A DNA stretch of 64,000 nucleotides from Hydra vulgaris (taxonomy: Eukaryota; Cnidaria; Hydrozoa; Anthoathecata; Hydridae), in contig NC_088927.1 of assembly GCF_038396675.1 (NCBI RefSeq), positions 37,968,501-38,032,500 of the forward strand, written 5' to 3'. Below are positions 11,191 through 60,897 of this stretch, one piece after another (the stretch's first letter is position 1; every line of letters begins with the position of its first letter). The notes beneath the pieces were generated by a model that was given only the letters and a program-made list of their open reading frames with translations, did not search any database and was not told the DNA's origin. The position numbers and the translations under genes are program-made.

Positions 11191-13165
11191 TTATATTTTA
11201 AGGTAATAATATTCCTGATGTTCCTGATTATTACTCTGATCACTGCCATTGGAGTCAATTTTTATGTTACTAAACATATGGTGGCATCTACTGTTCCATA
11301 TTGCACTCATGATGGTTTGAGTGAATGTCAACAGCAGCTGCGAAGTGGGGTTTTTCTCCGATAAAGTCACTGTTTCAATCAAGAAAATTGAATTTATCGG
11401 AGAAAAATTATTTCGGGATGTCAAGGAGTTATATACATGTTTAAAATACTCCCAAATTTTAACAGAAGAAGGACAGTAAGCAAAGATATGCATGTTGTCC
11501 TCGATTTTACCACAAGTTCTGCATTTGTTATTTTTGACGATCTGTTGCCTTGTGCTTTTGGCTAGCAAGGCCGCAGAAGGTAAACTGTAGTGTAAAAAAC
11601 GAAAGAGGATGTTTTGAGTCGGTCCACATTCGTGGGAGCTGAAGTTTTTTTTCCAAATTTGGGTCCACGGCATTGTTGTTTTTGTTGAATCGTTCCAGAA
11701 AAGTTCTGCTGGCACGACTGTCTTTTTGTTTTTTGCCACTTCTAAGTAAAATTTTTTTGTTGTTTCTTGGGGGATGTTAAACAGGGACCCGTTTTTGCCT
11801 AGTATTTCGACTGTTGTTTTGTAGTACTGAGACGCTTTGTTGTTCCAGTGTTTTGGAAAATTGTTCTGCCTTAAAATGTTCCAGCTTTGGTTTTGGTTCG
11901 TGATAAAATTCTCGGAGTTTTGTCTCCTTCGGTGATAAAATTCCGAGACCCCCGCTTTTGACGGGTATGAAAAGTGTCTCTCTCTTGACCGGATTGAAAT
12001 TGGTCTTTTGCCACAGATTTTCGAAAATGGCTCTGTGCAGACGTTCTATTGCCCATTCAGGAACGGGCAGCACGTTTGCCAGAAACCACACTTTTGACAT
12101 TGCTAACGTATTTATCAACATATTCTTTCCTTTAAGTGATAAAGTACATAGTCCCAGAAACTTGAGTTTTTTCTCTATTTTGTTTAGAGTTACTAACCAG
12201 TTGAAATTGGTAGTATCGCTCAGTCTGGTGTAAAAAGTAACACCTAATATTTTGAAACCGGTGTTGTTGTTCCACTCTATGTCGTCCGATTCCGGGTACA
12301 TTTTAGGATCAAAACCCCCAAGGGTGAGACCCTTGGTTTTTGAGGCATTGATCACTGAACCACTTGCTTTTTTAAACAGTTTTATTTTTTCGAAAAAAAG
12401 CGAACTGTATTTACGACCCTGGCAAAAAATTTCGAATCGTCTGCATACTGCTGTATTTTGAGGGGTTTAGGTGTACCTGGTAACGGGAAATCCTCTATTC
12501 TCCTGTCTGCTCTGACCACCAAGGCGAGAGCTTCGGCGACAAAAACATACAGCAAGAGAGAGAGAGAGAGGGTCGCCCTGTCTAACTCTTCTTTTCGTAG
12601 GAAAGGAGGCTGACGGGAAACCGCATTTCAGAACAGATGCCGAAACTTCTGAAATTCCGCGTAATCTATAAGATCACGGACTAAATGTAAATTTGAGAAT
12701 ATTGTTCTACCTGGGATTCCGCAAGTTTGATTTGGTTCTACAATTTTCCCCATTACTTTTGCAAGTCTTTGGGCCAGCGCTTTTGTGATTATTTTGTAAT
12801 CAGCGCCGATTAAGGATATGGGCCTCCAGTTTTTGCATTCGGTAAGATCTCCTTGTTTGGGAATCAGTGAAATAATTGATTTTTTCATAGAGTGACTGGT
12901 TTTTTTTTTTACAAAAAGGATTTCGTAGGCAAGTTCTTCAAAATCTTTTTCTAAAGTGTGCCAAAAGGTTTTATGAAATTCAGCTGAAAGTCCGTCATAG
13001 CCCGGAGATTTTCCGTTTTCAAATTTAAAATGGGCTACTTTTAGTTCCGCGCCGGATAGGCGGGTATTTAAAAATTGATTTTCATCATCACTTAAACGTT
13101 TAGTGATGTGTGATAAGACTTAATTTTGGCTGTCTTTGCATAAACTAGTTTTGGTGTAAATGCTT
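11191..13165 (-). pseudogene. Tx1/L1-like LINE ORF2 fragment (RT plus zinc-binding C-terminus)
   Basis: Reading from 13165 downward: ENGKSPGYDGLSAEFHKTFW, then MKKSIISLIPKQGDLTECKN and NWRPISLIGADYKIITKALA. These are RT motifs 0-2 in the form typical of Tx1/L1 LINEs. RQGDPLSLSL and AEALALVVRAD follow at about 12600-12500, then the YADD catalytic box at 12436-12447, with a frameshift just after it. 12355-11777 continues the RT thumb region. 11739-11191 contains a zf-RVT-like segment (CRTCGKIEDNMHIFAYCPS). The element is 5' truncated: no endonuclease is seen. It carries frameshifts near 12630, 12390 and 11760. An (AG)n run at 12560 falls within codons for SLSLS. It lies downstream of the kinase gene on the same strand. 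Confidence 0.9.
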
Positions 13166-14177
13166 TTATAGTATGAAACTAGGAAGTTTAGTATTTCAAT
13201 AGGTTCACTCATCAATGTAATACTTTTAAAAGAGGTTTTAGCTTAGGTTCTTTTTGTTTTTAAATTCATCTTAGCTATCTGCTTTTAAAGTGCATAATCT
13301 AACCTTATGAAATACTTGTGGTGCAACATTAGATCTACAGAGATTTTGAATTAGGCAAAAAAAAATTTAGCAACATTTTCTTAAGCTTTTCACCACAACC
13401 AGTTTTTTTTTTTTAAGTTCACATTTGTTGTCGTAGCAAGTTACTTACTTAAACAAACAAAAAATATTTTGAAAAAAATCTTATCTTGTTGTCAGTATCT
13501 TTAAGCATCATTAATATAAATTAAATGACATTTCAGTTTTCGTCTCAAATGTAAAAAAAAAATCAGACAGAATAAAATAGGAAAACCAATTTACTAACAT
13601 ATATACTTCACAGAGGGTTGAAAAAACGTGGCATTATTTACCTTTCGGAGAAAATTAAAATGAAATGATGTGAATATTTTTTATATTCTTAGAAACCCTT
13701 GAATTTAGCCCTCCTGTTAGCGCTGTGGGAAAAATAATTGTACACCCTACATACTTAAAGCTTCCAGCTGTTTTGGCATCTTTAAGCAGATTTTGAAAGA
13801 ACTAAGGTGAATACTATGGCAAGAGTATTTCATAGTTGACAAGGGACGACTGCTTTCAAATGTTCGGAGACAGTGTTGCAGGGTCTACACAAAATCCAGC
13901 AAGAATGTACCATTTATGTTAAACAGCACGTAAACCATTTTTGGATTACGTGGTGTTTACCGAGTAATATTTTTTTGACCCCTTATACCTGGGGTCATTA
14001 AGGGTTATTTATTAATTTAATTTAAATTTTTTTAAATTTAAATGTACTTTAATTTAATTTTTCTTTTGATAAATTTAAATTCTTTTACGTAATATCAAAA
14101 ACAAAACTGTGTCAGTGACCTATTTGTCATCCAAAGCAAAATCAAGTTTTAAAGCAGAAATTATTATAGTTAATAAA
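13166..14177. other. No gene recognised
   Basis: This stretch has somewhat more balanced composition at 13690-13990, but every frame is stop-rich. It contains short dA/dT tracts and a self-complementary aatttaaatt region at about 14015-14065. Confidence 0.35.
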
Positions 14178-14492
14178 AACAGTAACGTTGTGGCTCGCGC
14201 AACTATTGCTTTAATTTTTCCTCTTAAAGTCACAGTAGTAAAGTCTGATTGGTTTGTTCACAGTAGTAAAGTCTGATTGGTTTGTTCACAGTAGTAAAGT
14301 CTGATTGGTTTGTTCACAGTAGTAAAGTCTGATTGGTTTGTTCACGGCATGATTGGTTGATTTGAAAGTTTTAGTTATACCATGAAAGTATAAAACAGAT
14401 TAAGTTCATTAAGCCGCAAACATCAAAAAAATCAACCAATCATAATTCACTACCGCGACTTTAAGGGAAAAATCAAACGAACGTTACTGTTG
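14178..14492. mobile_element. 315-bp MITE with AACAGTAACGTT ends
   Basis: The left end is aacagtaacgttg; the right end is aacgttactgtt, a perfect 12-base inverted match. A longer, subterminal inverted segment also pairs: 'tttttcctcttaaagtc' near 14215 with 'gactttaagggaaaaat' near 14456, extended by tgattggtt/aaccaatca. No coding capacity. A tandem array (14231-14342) has expanded inside the left arm. Confidence 0.75.
14231..14342. repeat. Four perfect 28-bp tandem repeats
   Basis: Four identical, directly adjacent copies of a 28-base unit beginning cacagtagtaaagtctga. A diverged fifth half copy (cacggcatgattggtt) follows. Perfect identity implies recent expansion. There are no unique spacers, so this is not a CRISPR. 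Confidence 0.95.
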
Positions 14493-15237
14493 ATCGAGCA
14501 ACAACGAATAAGTACTGTTCATAAAAGGATTAAAAGACACGAGTACGTTATAAAACTGATAACTTGGCAAGGTGAAATTTTCAAAAATTAATAACAAGCC
14601 AATAATTGATTACTCCAATTTTATCGTTATTGTTTTTATTAAAAAGATTAATTCTGGTATTACTCAAAATGTATCGTGTTTTTCAGAACTGTGCCAAAAA
14701 CAATAGAGTTATATCGAAATTTTGATATTATCGTGTTAAAGTATCATAATTATCAATATCAAATTAAAATAACAATAAAAGACGCAGATTACTAAAGTAA
14801 AAAAAGAAAAAAAAATGTAACAGAATTATAAAATATTTGCGTTTCTGTAAAACATTTACAATGTCACGTTAATAAAATCTTAAAATTTAAAGCATTTGGT
14901 TTCAAACCGTAAAATCAAAAATTGTAAAACACAAAACTTCACAACTAAGCAAAGATAAAATCAAGCAGTATTATTAATGGCCTTATTTTTAAATTACATT
15001 CCGAGAATGTATTTAGGCTTCTACTTGATGAACCAGTTATGAAACACATTAGCAATTGTTACAAGCTTCGACTTTATGCAACAGCAACGCTAACGATAAA
15101 TTAATTTGAAATATCACTTCAGCATAAATGTGCTAAAATGTTCAAAAACGATCCTATCATTTTAAAAGCGAGGAAAAAAAATTTTCGAAGCAAACTATCG
15201 CAACATGTATGCGTCGGTGAAACTAAATGTCTAATAT
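14493..15237 (-). other. Probable 3' UTR and downstream region of the kinase gene
   Basis: No other gene is seen. On the minus strand the first good AATAAA poly(A) signal after the kinase stop codon is at about 14635-14640 (tttatt on the plus strand), which would give a 3' UTR of about 600 bases. This is inference from sequence alone. Confidence 0.35.
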
Positions 15238-51017
<35,780 letters not shown>

Positions 51018-51252
51018 TTTATATTATTTATCTAAGCATAAGCAATTAATAGGGCAATTACAATAAGAGAAGCTGTTTGCCTAATATCTGCTTCAGTTGT
51101 ATTTTCAATTGTGTTTGATAGCCAGATATAAAATATGATAAAATGAAAGCATTAAAGTATTGAAATATATTTATTGTTATTCTGAGTTTTATTAAATTAA
51201 AATCATAACTTAAATGCCATACATAGACTAATATTATGTATACTACAAATAC

Positions 51253-53905
<2,653 letters not shown>

Positions 53906-54637
53906 GGGGAGACCGGGGCTAGTTGGCTGCAGGAGTAAGTTGACGAACTGCGTTTATCTTCAGAGCCTTTCATCAGAAAGTGACAAAAATTACACAGAAC
54001 CTTCCTAATTGACCATTTCATCATTCACTTAAGTGTTGTCAGGATTCGCGCATGCGCATAGGAGATATTAAGATTTATGCGTTTTTTGGACAAAAACGTA
54101 ACTTTTGGAACATCCCTTCCTTTTTACTTTACAAAGAAAATAATTAGTCGTATGAAAAAAAAAATTATTGTAAAAGTTCCAGTCACAATTGGTTTACTAT
54201 GTTCAGTCAGACTTTTTTTCAAAGTTGCTGTTTTTCAGGATCTATAGACTGTTTATTGAAAAAAAGACTTTCGGAGTAAGTTGGCAAAATTTTCACGGGG
54301 TAAGTTGGCTCGTAGAATTTACTATGGAAAAAAATATATATTTTTATATAAGTAATTTTTTTTTTTTTAATTTTCAGCAATATTGAAAAAATTTATTTTT
54401 ACAAAATGATTTAAAAATAATTTTTTTTTAGGTCTTTTTTTTCACAGATAAAAAGTTGGATACTGTTTTGGCTGTTATACGGATTATTATTTGGTACCAG
54501 CTAAAAGTAATATTAAATTTGGGATAAAATTTTTGCCAAAAATAATAGTGAGAAAATTTCTATTAATTTTGCACTTAATAGTACATTAATAATCATTTTT
54601 ATAGTTTGCGCCAACTTACCCCGTGATGGGGTAAGGG
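53906..54637. mobile_element. Second copy of the GACCGGGGCTAGTTGG element, right end lost
   Basis: Starts ggggagaccggggctagttg after TA and follows the 10324 copy, including its internal ggggtaagttgg motifs, with about 120 bases inserted after 'tgacaaaaat' (53989-54140). It ends at the internal gcgccaacttaccccgtgat segment, where an unrelated repeat begins. The terminal TIR is missing. Confidence 0.82.
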
Positions 54638-54800
54638 GTCGTCCATAAAGTACGTACGCCAAAAATTTTGAAATTTGACCCCCCCTCCCCCCTGTTGCCA
54701 TGCGTACTTTTATGTCTCACCCCCCCCCCCTTAAAAGTACGTACGTTTCTCAAATACCCCCCCTAAAATATCCCCCCCCCCATCCCTCCTTTTTTTTTTT
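54638..54800. repeat. GGGGTCGTCCATAAAGTACG repeat end with C-rich tract
   Basis: ggggtcgtccataaagtacg is followed by poly-C tracts and an inverted aaaagtacgtacg. This terminus resembles a dispersed repeat end seen in many invertebrate genomes (from memory, not searched). It is unusually C-rich for this window. Confidence 0.5.
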
Positions 54801-54925
54801 TCTTAATAAAAAAGTTTAATAAAAAAAAAAGACGGAGGGTACCTTAGATACTTTATACTACCCCAAAGCTCTTTGTTTGCGCATTTTTAAAACGTCTTTA
54901 AGTATAAATGCAAATAATAATTTAA

Positions 54926-56924
54926 GGTGGTAGACCACTAATAAAAAAAAATCTTTTAAAAATTACATTTTAGAAATTATTTTTATATAAGTTGATTAAA
55001 ATTTACATTTTAATAACAATTTTTTTTTTTTTTTTTTGAATAATAAATGTGGTAAAAATTTGGTCCCGAAAACCCCAAAATAGGGTTATTTCGTTGCGGT
55101 GAATATCTCAAAAACTATGTATGGTATCAACTTGAAATTTTTCAGACTTGCTTTTAATATAATGAAAAAGATCCTGTACCAAAACAAAAGAAAAACATTA
55201 AATAGTTTTTTTTTAATGAAAAAAAACACTTGGAAAACAAAAAAGGGGCATTTTTGACCATATTTGGACTTTAATATCTTGTTATCGAGTTATCACAATG
55301 CAATAGAAGTGGTAGGGGACATCCATAATAACTAAAGGAACAACTCCTGAAAATTTTATGAAAATCAGTTAAGAGAATCAAGAGATAATTACCGCAAAGT
55401 CGTGAATTTTAAAGAACTGAGAAAAACACATTTAAACAAAAAAAAAACATTAAACACTTCAAATAAAATATAAAAAAACAAAAAAAAACCTATTGAAAAT
55501 TATTATCTTATTATAAACATATTGTGGAGTAAAACTAACGCAAAATTAAAATAAAATATGTTTAAAAAAAAGTGATAATATTAATAAACAATACTATTAT
55601 TAAAGTAGTATTTCAGTTAGAAAAAAAAAGTTTTTCTTTTGATTTGCGATTATAAAAATTATAAACTTAATTAAATATTTGTTTATAGTAAATAAATAAA
55701 GTTTATAGTAAATAAATAAAAAAGACTAAAATTCTCCTGCACCATAACATAAACTCTCTTCTTCCTCATCTTTGTTCCTTACGAATACTTCTTAACTGCT
55801 TTCGCCTGCTTTTTCCCTTTTCCTTACATTTTTTTTCCATATTTCTAACTCTTTTCAAATCAGACGATGCCAAAAAACTTGAAGAATAATGCCCTGGTTT
55901 TAAATAAAGTTTTTCAAAAACTCTGCTGATACTATTAAGTCGATCATTAAAATTAATGATTGCAGAACAGCAACCTAAATATAATACATCAATTCCAACA
56001 AAAACATCTTTTAGACAACGTTTCCAAACTAAAGCATTTAAAGACTCGTTTTATAGTTTTACTAGGATAAAATTTTTGCTCCCATTGGCAAGATGCACAT
56101 GAAAAAAATATACAGTGTGATAAACCTTTTTTAAGTTTAGCATCATGGTTAAAATTAACATTTGCAGAACATTTTGGACAGCAGCAGTAAATATTTCTAA
56201 AATGTTAGTGTTCATAAAAATATAGCAGTCATTGGACTAATCATCATTAGCAGAAAAATTATTTTTATTTACAAAATCATTATTTAAAATATCGACGGAA
56301 GATTTACTACTGCAACAGGATGACAATATCTTCATTTTTTTGCAGAGCTACATTTGAATTGTAATTCTTCTAAATTAGATAGATTTTCTTCAGCTACAAC
56401 GTTTGATGATTTATGTTGGTTTCCTCTGAAGAGTCTACATTTCTTGCTATACCTTATTTTATTTCTTTTATCTTTATTTCCCATTATTTTAGTTATTATT
56501 TAACCAAAGTATAGAAGACAGAAAATTAGCCTAGGAAAGTTCTGGTCGTTGTAAAGTAATTAGACATTTACTGAAGAAATCCGTTGAAAACCATGTAACA
56601 CACTGCACCAAAAGCATTTAATAATAAACAAAAAGTAGTTTTAGAGTAGCAGTCACCACAAATGAAGTTTTTTTGTATTAATTTTTATGGTATTTTGTGG
56701 GATAACTTCCTTTTTAGCTACATAGCAACGGAATAAACAATCTGTTGCTACGGACAAATTTATGAAAATGCCTAAACCGCATTATTAAAAACTGATTTTT
56801 AATAGGGTTAGCTTTATTTTTATATAAAACTAATATGAAATTCGTAATCTACGATAATTATATTACTTAAAAACTTTAAAATTGAAAAAATGATTTTTTC
56901 GATTTTTAATAGTGGTCTACCACC
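54926..56924. mobile_element. 2.0-kb TTAA-flanked transposon, Kolobok/Mutator-like, internally deleted
   Basis: TIRs ggtggtagaccacta (left) and tagtggtctaccacc (right) are perfectly inverted over 15 bases and each is flanked by TTAA (54922-54925; 56925-56928). TTAA duplication is typical of Kolobok and piggyBac. The minus-strand gene inside joins the N-terminal zinc-binding module to the C-terminal module of a Mutator-like transposase, with the DDE core missing. Confidence 0.88.
55770..56485 (-). pseudogene. Core-deleted Mutator-like transposase
   Basis: The N-terminus at 56485 reads MGNKDKRNKIRYSKKCRLFR, then EENLSNLEELQFKCSSAKK and a stop. In another frame follow CPKCSANVNFNHDAKLKKGL and CIFFSCASCQWEQKFYPS (a CPxC...CxxC zinc-binding pair). 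At about 56058 this abuts NESLNALVWKRCLKDVFVGI, SAIINFNDRLNSISRVFEKL and a basic RRKQLRSIRKEQR end. The same C-terminal order is seen at 4630-4930. The catalytic Asp boxes are absent. Confidence 0.8.
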
Positions 56925-57356
56925 TTAAATAAATTTAAAATTTATTAGAAGTGTGCATTTGGGCGAGAGGTTAATCCAGGTTCGATTCCTTGAGAAATCT
57001 TGGAAACCTTTTTTTGTTTTAATAACGAATCAAATGTAAATAAACTATACTTAAGACGTTTTTTTCAGGCACCCCTCTTTAGTAAGTAAAAAACGAGTCT
57101 AACGCGAGATCAGTAATATTGAAAACAAAGGGTAAAACCCAGTGGGAGGGAGCAACAGCAAATTTTGTGCCCTTTTGCTAATTTAAGAAGCTTTTTATTT
57201 TAGCAAAACCTAGCGGTCTTTGAGACGCCATTGACACATTTTTTTGGGGTGACTCCGTCCCATCAACCACGGCCCTCAGGTCTTACTCAGGGCCAGTATA
57301 TAAGGGCGGGCATGTGTGCATGGGCCCCCTCAGGATTTTTTGATGTTCCAGATAGA

Positions 57357-57650
57357 ACACTTTCACACATCGTGCAAACTTAAGTTTGTTAATATGCCAA
57401 ATGAGGTGGCCTTGCAAAAAATTTGGATGGCGGAGGCCTGGGAAAAAGCCCTAAAGCGTTTGTTCCCAGGCCAAAAAAGTTATAACCATGCAAAATTTAC
57501 ACCCCTCTCATTTTGGGGGTCGGGAGGGTAAGCGTTTTAAGGCTTTTTGTTCACAGGCCTCCGCCATCCCAATATTTTGCAAGGCCTCCTCATTTGGCAT
57601 AGGTATAAACAAACTTAAGTTATGAGTTTGCACGATGTGTGAAAGTGTAA
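57357..57650. mobile_element. 294-bp foldback repeat
   Basis: The left arm (cactttcacacatcgtgcaa ... gccaaatgaggtggccttgc ... ggatggcggaggcctg) and right arm (caggcctccgccatccc ... ttgcaaggcctcctcatttg ... acgatgtgtgaaagtg) pair over roughly 90-100 bases with a few small indels. The loop (57450-57535) is C/G-rich. No protein; the 71-codon frame on the left arm is not conserved. Confidence 0.85.
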
Positions 57651-57659
57651 TAATTCTTC

Positions 57660-57955
57660 TTAAATAAAAATGTTAATGTATTTTATTACAATAACAATAT
57701 ATTGTTATTGTATTACAAAGACAAATTACAATACAATATTTATTGTTATTGTAGTGGGTCATTACAATACATTTTTTTTCAGATATTGTTATTGTTTTAT
57801 AAAGATGAATTGCAATACAATATTTATCGTTATTGTATAACAGAATTACAGTAGTTGTAAATCACAAGTATTGTTATTGTTTCTAAATTAAGTTAATGCA
57901 ATAACAATAATTATTGTTACTGTTATATTTTTCATTACAATTACAATAGTCCTAA
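57660..57955. repeat. TATTGTTATTG / CAATAACAATA simple-repeat region
   Basis: Many short direct and inverted occurrences of (t)attgttattg and attacaata over about 300 bases. Confidence 0.7.
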
Positions 57956-58945
57956 CCCTAAATACAACTGTCTCTTCCAATTTACTAGATATAACATCTG
58001 GGATCCCTCAAGGTTCTATACTAGGACCTCTTCTCTTTTTAATTTACATTAATGATCTCCCTAAAACCTCAAATTTAATGACGGTCATGTTTGCCGATGA
58101 TACTAATCTCATAACAACATTGTTCCAAAGTATGAACATTGAATTAACAAAAGTTTTTGACTAGTTTAAAATGAATAAGCTGTCACTAATTGTTGAGAAA
58201 ACTAAATAGATACTTTTTCATCAAACTTCAAAAAAAAAACTACTGTCTCCTGTCCATGCCCTAACTTTTTATTGACAAAATTCAAATAAAAAGAGAATTA
58301 ACTACTAACTTTTTAGGAATCAATATTGTTAAAAACCTTAGCTGGAAGTATCACATTGATTTGTTGTGCAACAAAGTTGCTCAAAATATAGGAGTAATGT
58401 ACAAAGTTAGAAATGTTTTAAATAAACACAGTTTAACACAATTATATTTCTCTTTAATCCATTGCCATATAAGTTATGCAAGTATTGCCTAGGGTAATAC
58501 CAATAAATCTAAACTGCTACCTCTTTATCGTCAGTAGAAGCATGTTTCATATCTTATCAATTGCATGCATATTAATTACAAAGATCGATTTGCTCATGCC
58601 AAACCATTATTATTTCAAATGAAAGTTCTTTATTTTTATCAGCTAAATATTTTTAATATACTTTGTTTTATGTACAAATGTAAAACATCTCCTGCTTCTT
58701 TTCATAATCTGTAGACCTTAAAAGATAAAAATAAATATAAAATAAGAAATGATAATCTAATATGGCAACCTTTTCCTCTAACTAAATTTGGAAAGTCATA
58801 TATTTCATTTCGAGGAGCTTTACTTTGGAACAAAATAGTTTTGAAAGTTTTGTTTTTTACCATGAATGGAATCATCTTTCATTCAAGAAAAAACTAAAAG
58901 AAATTATTTTACCTTTTGATGACATAGTTTTAGATTTTTAAATTC
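57956..58945 (+). pseudogene. LINE reverse transcriptase 3' half
   Basis: [20 protein letters not shown], then [20 protein letters not shown] (intact FADD box), NKLSLIVEKTK, frameshift near 58250-58280, then TNFLGINIVKNLSWKYHIDL, FSLIHCHISYASIAWGNTNK and a tail with SYISFRGALLWNKI. Motif spacing is that of a CR1/Jockey/RTE-type LINE. In-frame stops (for example after KVFD) show it is dead. It is a different family from the 32925-36310 LINE. Confidence 0.88.
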
Positions 58946-59012
58946 TTCTGAAAATGATTATGAAGCTTATTACATAAGAAAATATATAATAGTATATCTG
59001 ATCGATATCTTA

Positions 59013-60314
59013 ACGGGTGATGCGGAAGTTATCGGACAAAATAAAAACGTCAATAACTTATTTATAAATAAAAAAACAAACTACTATTATATTTTTTTTA
59101 AATAAAGCATTTATCTTTTAATAAAAATATATTATTTTTTATATGAAAAAACACCACCATCTGCCATTGATCTCAATTTTGCTCTGACGCCTTTCATATG
59201 CGACTGTAAAAAGTTTAAATCAATTTCTTGTAGTTTTAGTTTAATGCGATCAATCAAAACTTGCTCTGTTGAAGCTTGCCAATCTCCCTCGTAAACCTTC
59301 TGTGCCAAATGTCCCCAAAAATTTTCAATTGGTCGTGCTTGAGGCACATTTGGGGGATTGGATTCTTTATCAACGTAATAGACATAATGGTCCATCCAAT
59401 TTAGAGAATCTTTAAAATAATGAGAACTTGCTAAATCTGGCCAAAATAAATAGTTAAAGTCTCCATGATACTTGTGAATAAATGGAAGAAGTCGTTTTTC
59501 TAAACATTCATTAATATAGATTGATGAATTGATCGCTACAACCTTGGAATTGCGAAACAATGGCTCGGACATACCACGGTTAGATATGGCTATCCACATT
59601 AATAATTTTTTTGGAAATTTCTCTTTTCCTATAAAACGAACACTTTCTGGACATGTCTTTTTGTTGTTTGTGTAGTATCCAGAATTTCCAGGCATGTTGT
59701 CTCCTGCAAAACAAAAGTATTTTTCGTCATCGATGACTAGAAGCGATTTTGTGTTATAGAGTTAGTTAACTAGTTTCCTGCTTCTTTTCTTTGCCTTTAT
59801 TTGTTGTTCTATAGTGTATTTTGGAGTCTTTTTCACGTTTTCTATATTTAATATTCATTTTTTTTAACTGACGACCAATTGTCGATTGATTTACACCGAA
59901 TTTAATACCTATTTTTCTCTGACTGACCCCCTTTTCGATTGTTGACAAGTCTCGTTAATTCGGCTTTCTTTTCTCTAATCCACGATGTCGGACAACCAGG
60001 GTGCTTTCTATCAGAAAACGATTGAACGGTTTCAAGTCTTTTTAGGTTATCATATACTGTACTTCGAGCAAATCCTTCCTTTTCAAAATGATTTAGAATT
60101 TTTTTTTTTTTATATTACATTTATTTACAAAAAACATTTTTAGTCGCTAAGATTCTCGTTCAGCTGCATTTAACCTCATTTTAAATAATTGTGTTTCAAA
60201 TAATAAAGTTTATATTTTATAGAACGTTTATGCTTACGTATAAAACCACTAAAACTAATAATTATGCTCAAATAATGAAATTAGGATTTGTCCGATAACT
60301 TCCGCATCACCCGT
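59013..60314. mobile_element. 1302-bp Tc1/mariner element with TIRs and TA target
   Basis: The ends acgggtgatgcggaagttat and its exact complement are flanked by TA at 59011-59012 and 60315-60316. The perfect part of the TIR is about 26-28 bases. The element carries a minus-strand transposase with a few frameshifts. Confidence 0.93.
59132..60115 (-). pseudogene. Tc1/mariner-type transposase, DD36E spacing, frameshifted
   Basis: Frame 1 (about 60115-59945) begins ILNHFEKEGFARSTVYDNLK with a first helix-turn-helix. Frame 2 (59948-59766) holds the second HTH (QRKIGIKFGVNQSTIGRQLK). Frame 3 (59755-59132) has LLVIDDEKYF (first Asp), YLFWPDLASSHYF (second Asp) and ARPIENFWGHLAQKVYEGDW (Glu). I count 36 residues between the second Asp and the Glu. 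Two frame changes (near 59948 and 59760) separate otherwise complete domains, so it is a recently disabled copy. Confidence 0.9.
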
Positions 60315-60316
60315 TA

Positions 60317-60897
60317 GAACAATAAAATAAAAATGTTCAAAGGTTGTTGAAGATATTTTGCTCTTTTAGTGCAGTTGCAGCCTGTTTAAACAATATTTTC
60401 AATAATAATAGATTAGCATAAACTGTTGTTTGTGCAAAAAACACTTTTGGTTTTCAGTCAAGCGAATATTTTAGAAATAATATAATAGAAAACTGAAATT
60501 GTTAAAAAACTTAGAATGAAATTAATGTTAATTAGTTTCACTTTGACCACAAATAAATTGTCAAGTTTTTCTAAGTAAACAAAATATACAAAAAATAACA
60601 AATCTTTAGCTTCAATTTATTCAAGTTTTTTTAAAGTTACTCTTATTTTAAAATTATATCCACTTGTTAGACTGATAGGAGGAAACAAAATGTTTTTTCT
60701 GAGTTCTATATTAGTTCTATATTAGTTTTAACTCTTTTGTTATTCTGTAAGTTATGTTTTTGGGGGACACACGCCAAAAATATTAAAAGCTTTGTCGACA
60801 ATAACAACAAAACGCCTAGTTTAGTATTCAAACTAACTGGGATTAATTAATTTTAAGCAACTCTACACATACTTTAAACAGTTTTCTGTAAAAGTAA
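60317..60897. other. AT-rich, no gene recognised
   Basis: Stop-rich in all frames; 'agttctatattagttctata' is a short direct repeat near 60701. Confidence 0.4.

Noticed and set aside
12550-12572. (AG)n tract as an independent microsatellite
   Set aside because: It falls in frame within the LINE RT segment encoding SLSL just after QGDP, so it is at most a small expansion within codons.
14231-14342. CRISPR-like array
   Set aside because: The repeats are directly adjacent with no spacers, and the setting is a eukaryotic MITE.
56955-57000. tRNA-like B box (ggttcgattcc)
   Set aside because: No A box at the right distance and no anticodon arm; the upstream bases belong to the TIR of the TTAA element.
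57316-57531. 71-codon frame in the foldback repeat
   Set aside because: The inverted partner arm does not conserve coding sense; it is a by-product of the arm sequence.
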